Positions 59,487 through 64,000 of a DNA stretch of 64,000 nt are shown piece by piece. Position 1 is the stretch's first letter. Every line of letters starts with the position of its first letter. Where the stretch lies: the NCBI GenBank assembly GCA_945983355.1, contig CAMFSU010000039.1:1-64000 (forward strand), read 5' to 3'. The DNA comes from an uncultured Clostridia bacterium. GTDB taxonomy: Bacteria; Bacillota; Clostridia; Oscillospirales; Acutalibacteraceae. The position numbers were made by a program, and so were the translations under genes. The notes beneath the pieces were generated by a model. It was given only the letters and a program-made list of their open reading frames with translations. It did no database searches and was not told the DNA's origin.

Positions 59487-61544
59487 TTACTGATTATTTA
59501 TGCTTTCCATTGCGAAGCGATAAAAGTCCTCGTTCATAATGTCAAGCGATACTGTATAGCGTGATTTTGTCACAGCAATGCAATAGTCCAAATGCTCCTT
59601 ACGGTTGGCCTCGGGCATATTGTTTGCTGTCTCTAACCACTCGGCCTTGCCTGTTTGAGCATTATATTTTACAAACTTTGTCACAAAACTTTTGTTATAA
59701 AGCATTGCTATGGGTGTGTTTTCTGAAAAAATGTCAGTGCCGGGTAAAAGGCGTGAATCATATTCCATACCGAAAAGGTTTAACACAGTCGGTAAAATAT
59801 CAACATTGCAGCAAGGGTCGTCAACCTTGACAGTTTCCATGCCTGCGCAGTACATTATACAGGTTGATTTAAACTTTTCAAAGTCTTGTTCAACCGATTT
59901 ACCCGCAAGCGAATTAAGATGATTATCCGCCAAATAGTAAGGATAATGGTCACCGATAATAACTATCATTGTTTTATCAAGCTTGCCCGCCGCTTCTAAC
60001 CTTTCAAGCAAATAGGTCATTGCCTTTTCAAGCTCGTAATTAGCGGAAAGATAATATTTAGCGCCCATTGTTAATTCACGTTCGCCCAAAAGTTCGTTTA
60101 CCGTTTGATAATTTTTAACAGCAATGGGGTTAGCGGTAGAATATGGGCCGTGACCCGAGAAGGTCATATAATAAGCGTGAAACCTATCTTGGTTTATATA
60201 GTCGTCAATAGACTGCTCCATCATTTCGAGGTCGGACGACGGCCACGAGGTTGTAAAGGTCATGCCGTTTGCGCCGCCCATAAAGCGAAGACTTGAATAA
60301 CCAAGGTTTTTATGTGTGCGGTTGCGTTGATAATAATATCCCCTAAAATTATGGAAAGCGTGGGTTTTAACCCCAATGCCTTCAAACATATTGCCAAGCG
60401 CAAACGGAACCAACTTGTTTTGTGACTGCACAAAGCTGACCGCTGATGAGTTGGCGTTTGCAATGCGCGAAACATCAGGCCAAAGGCCTGTCATAAAGGC
60501 ATATTCACCGTTTGTGGTGGTGTTTTTGTAGGAATTATAGAAATTGTTAAGCACAATGCCGCCCTGACTCATTTTATAAAGGGTGGGGGTAACAACAGGG
60601 TCAATGGCATAATTTGAAAATGCCTCGGCACAGATGTAAATAAGGTTATAATCTTTAAGTGCGCCTGTGTATTCGTTTTTGTTTGTGCCGTTAAGGGACG
60701 CAAAATAATCGCAAAGCTGTTGCTTGCCGCTATCATTAGTGGTGCCCTTTAATGCGGCAAAGTCAAGCCCTTCAATTACATTTGGTGTGGTATCAATCGA
60801 GGGCTCCTCAGGTGCATCGGGAATAACAATAGTCGGTTTTTCTTCTGCACCGCCGCCAAAGAATTTGTGCCCAAGCTCAACAAGTGAATTTGTTAAAACA
60901 CCCAAACGGTCAGATGCGGTATCGGTATCGATATAGCTTGAGGTATAGGCATAATAGGGTGAATAGTCGCCTTTGCCGAAAGGCAAAAGAAGTGCCACTG
61001 CCAAAAGCCACAAAATAACTGTTTTTACAAGAGATACAATGTGCATTTTCCAGTTAAAACCATCAAACAGCTTTTTGGGGGCGCAGTAACAATAAACTGC
61101 AACCGCAACAACAGGCAAAAGGCAAAGCAATATCCAACCGATAGAATCCTTTATAGTGTCCCACAGTGCCCAGCCGAAATCCTCCATAGCGTCGGCGCCA
61201 AGTCCCATCATCGAAACTGAGAAAAGCGAGCCGAAAATGCGGTAATATACAAGCTGACTTACATAAAAGGCAAAGGGAAGCACCATTACGACAGGGGTTA
61301 AAATGCGGTTTAACTTTTGCTTAAACCAACCTGTAAGTGTGGCTAAAAACATTGCCACAGCAGGTAAGAAAAGCAAAAAGTAAAAGGTCATATCCTTAAA
61401 GCCGATTTGTGTGCGAAGCAAAAGCTCCCAATATAAAAGCGCCACAAAATAAATTGCGGCATAGCGAAATGTTGCAATAAGCTGTTCTTTAATTTCCTTA
61501 GTCGGTTTAAGGCGAACTAAATAGCTGATTAGTAATCCTCTCAT
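59487..61544 (-). CDS. LTA synthase/sulfatase family membrane enzyme
   Basis: 685 residues: four to five N-terminal membrane helices (to ~residue 200), then an extracellular alkaline-phosphatase-fold domain. Metal/nucleophile region NLIYICAEAFSNYA and KNTTTNGEYAFMTG (threonine nucleophile), later MIVIIGDHYPYYL. Relatives polymerise glycerol phosphate (LtaS) or transfer phosphoglycerol or phosphoethanolamine to envelope polymers. The exact acceptor is unknown. Confidence 0.85.
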   Translation of the reverse strand: MRGLLISYLVRLKPTKEIKEQLIATFRYAAIYFVALLYWELLLRTQIGFKDMTFYFLLFLPAVAMFLATLTGWFKQKLNRILTPVVMVLPFAFYVSQLVYYRIFGSLFSVSMMGLGADAMEDFGWALWDTIKDSIGWILLCLLPVVAVAVYCYCAPKKLFDGFNWKMHIVSLVKTVILWLLAVALLLPFGKGDYSPYYAYTSSYIDTDTASDRLGVLTNSLVELGHKFFGGGAEEKPTIVIPDAPEEPSIDTTPNVIEGLDFAALKGTTNDSGKQQLCDYFASLNGTNKNEYTGALKDYNLIYICAEAFSNYAIDPVVTPTLYKMSQGGIVLNNFYNSYKNTTTNGEYAFMTGLWPDVSRIANANSSAVSFVQSQNKLVPFALGNMFEGIGVKTHAFHNFRGYYYQRNRTHKNLGYSSLRFMGGANGMTFTTSWPSSDLEMMEQSIDDYINQDRFHAYYMTFSGHGPYSTANPIAVKNYQTVNELLGERELTMGAKYYLSANYELEKAMTYLLERLEAAGKLDKTMIVIIGDHYPYYLADNHLNSLAGKSVEQDFEKFKSTCIMYCAGMETVKVDDPCCNVDILPTVLNLFGMEYDSRLLPGTDIFSENTPIAMLYNKSFVTKFVKYNAQTGKAEWLETANNMPEANRKEHLDYCIAVTKSRYTVSLDIMNEDFYRFAMESINNQ

Positions 61545-61626
61545 AAAATACTCCTAAAAAATATTCCAAACAATTATAACACCTTTAAATGCAAAAATCA
61601 ATCAATTTCGACAATATTCACACCAC

Positions 61627-61655
61627 TTGCCAATTTTATTTAAAAATGGTATAAT
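61627..61655 (+). promoter_or_regulatory. Promoter of the FkbM gene
   Basis: -35 TTGCCA, 17-bp spacer, -10 TATAAT. Confidence 0.75.
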
Positions 61656-61679
61656 TCAAAGGTTGAAAGGCGGTTTTTT

Positions 61680-62708
61680 ATGGAACAAGAGCTTTGGCAA
61701 TATTTAAAACAAACCACAAAACCCATTGTGCTTTATGGTATGGGTAACGGCGCGGATAAAATTATAAATGTTTTAAATGAAAAGGGTATTGAATTCAAAG
61801 GCGTTTTTGCAAGTGACGGCTTTGTTAGAAATAAGCTTTTTCACGGGCACAAAATTTCAAGCTATGCCGAACTTAAACAAAAATTCGGCGATATGATTGT
61901 GCTTTTGTGCTTTGGCTCAAGCCTTCCAGATGTTATAGAAAACATCTTAAAAATTTCGGCCGAGCAAGAGCTTTACGCCCCCGAGGTGCCCGTAATTGGC
62001 GGCGGACTTTTTGATTATGACTTTTTACACAAAAATGCTGAAACGCTAAAATGGGTTTATGACCGCTTGGCCGATGATGCCTCCCGCAAAGCCTTTGAAA
62101 ATATAATTTATTATAAATTAAGCGGTAAAATAAATTATCTCCTTGAATGTGAGGTTTCACAAGACGAGCCGTATAATTCGTTTTTAAAGTTAAATAAGGA
62201 CAGCTTTTTAGACCTTGGCGCTTATAACGGTGACACGGCACTTGATTTTGCGAAGAGATGCCCAAATTATAACAGCATAACCGCGGTCGAGCCCGACAAA
62301 AAAACCTTTAAAAAGCTTTTAAAAAACACCGAACACCTTAAAAATTTCACACCCATAAATGCCTGCATTTCGGATAAATGCGAAACGGTTAATTTTAAAA
62401 TGCTAGGCGGTAGAAATTCGGTTTTGGGTGACGGCAAGGATGAAATCGAAGCACTGACAGTCGATTCTTTAAACCTTAACCCCACTTATATTAAAATGGA
62501 TGTTGAGGGCCAAGAAGTTGCCGCAATAAATGGCGCGAAGCAAACCATTTTAAACCATAAACCCAAAATGCTAATATCGGCATACCACCGCACCGACGAT
62601 TTAATAACCATTCCAAAAGCGGTTTTTGATATTAGAGATGATTATAAAATCTATATCCGCCACTTTTCATATATTCCCGCTTGGGACACGAATTTTTATT
62701 TTATATAA
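61680..62708 (+). CDS. FkbM-family methyltransferase
   Basis: 342 residues. The C-terminal domain has SFLDLGAYNGDTALDFAKR (SAM-binding motif I), ITAVEPDKKTF, and IKMDVEGQEVAAINGAKQTI, the FkbM signature. An N-terminal ~150-residue domain with IVLYGMGNGADKIINVL looks like a nucleotide-binding or PglD-like fold. Probably O-methylates a glycan or small molecule. Single gene with its own promoter. Confidence 0.85.
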   Translation: MEQELWQYLKQTTKPIVLYGMGNGADKIINVLNEKGIEFKGVFASDGFVRNKLFHGHKISSYAELKQKFGDMIVLLCFGSSLPDVIENILKISAEQELYAPEVPVIGGGLFDYDFLHKNAETLKWVYDRLADDASRKAFENIIYYKLSGKINYLLECEVSQDEPYNSFLKLNKDSFLDLGAYNGDTALDFAKRCPNYNSITAVEPDKKTFKKLLKNTEHLKNFTPINACISDKCETVNFKMLGGRNSVLGDGKDEIEALTVDSLNLNPTYIKMDVEGQEVAAINGAKQTILNHKPKMLISAYHRTDDLITIPKAVFDIRDDYKIYIRHFSYIPAWDTNFYFI

Positions 62709-62711
62709 AAC

Positions 62712-62740
62712 AAAACCTCGACCAAAAGTCGAGGTTTTAA
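62712..62740. terminator. Bidirectional terminator, FkbM / ribF
   Basis: AAAACCTCGAC / GTCGAGGTTTT around CAAAA, overlapping the ribF stop. Confidence 0.88.
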
Positions 62741-63573
62741 TTTTCTAAATCCTTTGCAATTTGCTTTTTAAGTTCTTCCAAAGAATTAAATTTCTTTTCA
62801 TCCCTTAAAAACTTTATTGGGGTGATTTTAACATTTTTACCGTATAAATCACCCGAAAAGTCTTTGATATATGTTTCGCTTATGACAAAATCGGTTTCAT
62901 AGGTCGGCCTAATGCCGATATTAGTTATACCGTCAAAGCTTTTGCCGTCAAACTCCACCTTTGTTTTATAAACACCAAAGCGAAGCTTTACTAAATCTTT
63001 TGGGTAATTTTGGTTAATAGTGGGAAAACCGATTGTTCTGCCACGCTTATCACCCGACAAAACCTCACCCTCAAAGCAAAACAGCTTATACAAAAATTGA
63101 TTGGCTTTTTCAATTTCGCCGTTTTTAAGCAAAGCCCTTATGTATGAAGAAGAAAGGGTTTCGCCATTTTCTAAAAGGTAAGATGGCATAACCTTAAGCT
63201 CAATACCGTTTTTATTACAAAAATCAGCAAGTATATCGGTATTTCCCCCACCGTTTTTACCGAAATGGTAATTGAAACCACAGGAAATATAAAGAGCCCC
63301 TATTTCATCCTTTAAAAAGCTTAAAAATTGGAGCGGGGCGGTGTTTTTGACCTGATGAAAGTCAAGGGTAACAATTTCATCAAAGCCAAGCTCTTTTAAA
63401 TATTTACACTTATCTTCAAAGGTGTAAATTAGCTCAACATTACCGCTAATAAGCATTTTGGGTGGCATTTCAAAGGTTACAGCCACCTTTTTAAAGCCGT
63501 TTGGTAAATCACACACACCGCGGTGCGCAAAATGAAGCCCGTCAAAAGTTCCTAAAGCAACTGCGGTTTTCAT
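62737..63573 (-). CDS. ribF: Riboflavin kinase / FAD synthetase
   Basis: 278 residues: N-terminal nucleotidyltransferase domain (ALGTFDGLHFAHRGV, the HxGH-like motif; ISCGFNYHFGKNGGGNT; SSSYIRALLKNGEIEKANQFL) and C-terminal riboflavin kinase (GDKRGRTIGFPTINQNY). Converts riboflavin to FMN and FAD. Three bases behind truB, the conserved truB-ribF order. Slightly short (family ~305). Confidence 0.93.
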   Translation of the reverse strand: MKTAVALGTFDGLHFAHRGVCDLPNGFKKVAVTFEMPPKMLISGNVELIYTFEDKCKYLKELGFDEIVTLDFHQVKNTAPLQFLSFLKDEIGALYISCGFNYHFGKNGGGNTDILADFCNKNGIELKVMPSYLLENGETLSSSYIRALLKNGEIEKANQFLYKLFCFEGEVLSGDKRGRTIGFPTINQNYPKDLVKLRFGVYKTKVEFDGKSFDGITNIGIRPTYETDFVISETYIKDFSGDLYGKNVKITPIKFLRDEKKFNSLEELKKQIAKDLEN

Positions 63574-63576
63574 TTT

Positions 63577-64000
63577 TTACACCTCCGGATAATTTACTAT
63601 ACACTTAATAGCTATTTGCTGTTTTTGACAGTCGGCATAGCCGATGCCTAAAAATTGGTTTTTATATTTTATGCGAAAAAGCTCGTTTTCTTTAAAATCA
63701 TCAACACCCAGTCGGCCAAAATCAAGCTGACCGCCGTTGCAAAAACGAACTGCTTGGTTTTTGGTAACGCTTAACGCCCGCAAATGAGAAACCGCAACCT
63801 CTTCATTTAAAAGATAATTGCCAATGTTTTCTTCATTTATATTATCAAGCAAAATGCACTTTTCGATATCAAAGCCCGAGGTCATAACACGGTTAAGCTC
63901 GCTTAAGGTTGCACCGCAGCCAAGGGCGTTTCCGATATCACGCGCAAGCGACCTTATATATGTACCCTTTGAAACATGGCAAAGCATTGTAAAGCAGTTT
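63577..64000 (-). CDS. truB: tRNA pseudouridine-55 synthase TruB, C-terminal part
   Basis: The frame is open to the window end, so the N-terminal half with the catalytic Asp is outside. Visible parts are CHVSKGTYIRSLARDIGNALGCGATLSELNR and a C-terminal PUA-like domain. Makes pseudouridine at position 55 of tRNA. Identification rests on the SKGTYIRSLARDIG motif and the neighbour ribF. Confidence 0.93.
   Translation of the reverse strand, partial: NCFTMLCHVSKGTYIRSLARDIGNALGCGATLSELNRVMTSGFDIEKCILLDNINEENIGNYLLNEEVAVSHLRALSVTKNQAVRFCNGGQLDFGRLGVDDFKENELFRIKYKNQFLGIGYADCQKQQIAIKCIVNYPEV

Overview
The window is a low-GC chromosome segment from an anaerobic, spore-forming member of the Clostridia, most likely an uncultured gut organism of the Oscillospirales type. 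The evidence is a complete spoIIIA operon, ferredoxin-linked 2-oxoacid oxidoreductases (pyruvate and indolepyruvate types), a CIRCE-controlled hrcA-grpE-dnaK-dnaJ cluster, Gram-positive lipoproteins and an LtaS-like enzyme. No rRNA, tRNA or CRISPR array was seen. Both edges cut genes: pyruvate:ferredoxin oxidoreductase on the left and truB on the right.

Layout. 1-3.8 kb: PFOR (3' part) and glutamine synthetase. 3.8-17.3 kb: a ~13.5 kb integrated mobile element in the 3' end of guaA. It is bounded by a 13-bp att repeat (12/13 identical) and has tyrosine integrase, Xis-like, MobC-like and gpII/X-like replication genes at its right end. Its cargo includes a serine recombinase, a transglutaminase-like protein, a MazF-like toxin and, on the minus strand, a five-gene cassette. 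The cassette holds a small HTH regulator, a fused EcoRI-type adenine plus C5-cytosine methyltransferase, a LAGIDADG-fold protein with degenerate active sites, a PD-(D/E)XK nuclease and a very acidic protein. It looks like an unusual restriction-modification or defence system and is the main discovery candidate.

17.3-19.5 kb: guaA (no glutaminase domain) and a CofE-like ligase. Joining the two element ends puts the guaA stop only 34 nt before glnA, so the element appears to have split a guaA-glnA operon. A strong promoter just inside its left end points outward at glnA. 19.7-24.2 kb: spoIIIAA-AH. 24.3-29.7 kb: Asp23-family protein and two potassium uptake systems, trkA-trkH and ktrB-ktrA, back to back. 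29.7-34.5 kb: the heat-shock operon. 34.6-38.9 kb: a DUF2927 lipoprotein, two RlmD-type methyltransferases, an ASCH protein and a four-helix-bundle protein amid palindromic repeats. 38.9-41.1 kb: an AraC regulator and a frameshifted MFS transporter. 41.1-48.6 kb: aromatic 2-oxoacid metabolism (ACT protein, PaaK, IorBA, a sodium-solute symporter and an acyl-CoA ligase). 48.7-57.6 kb: a transglutaminase-like lipoprotein, a ClC channel, an MFS-GH2 pair, a DUF898 protein, and an AGCS symporter behind a glycine riboswitch. 57.9-64 kb: glutamate dehydrogenase, an LtaS-like enzyme, an FkbM methyltransferase, ribF and truB.

Several core genes fit amino-acid fermentation and nitrogen handling: PFOR, IorAB/PaaK, glycine/alanine uptake under riboswitch control, glutamate dehydrogenase and glutamine synthetase. 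Intergenic regions are compact and mostly end in bidirectional hairpin terminators between convergent genes. The exceptions are the mobile element, which is rich in AT-rich spacers and palindromes, and three intergenic repeat clusters.
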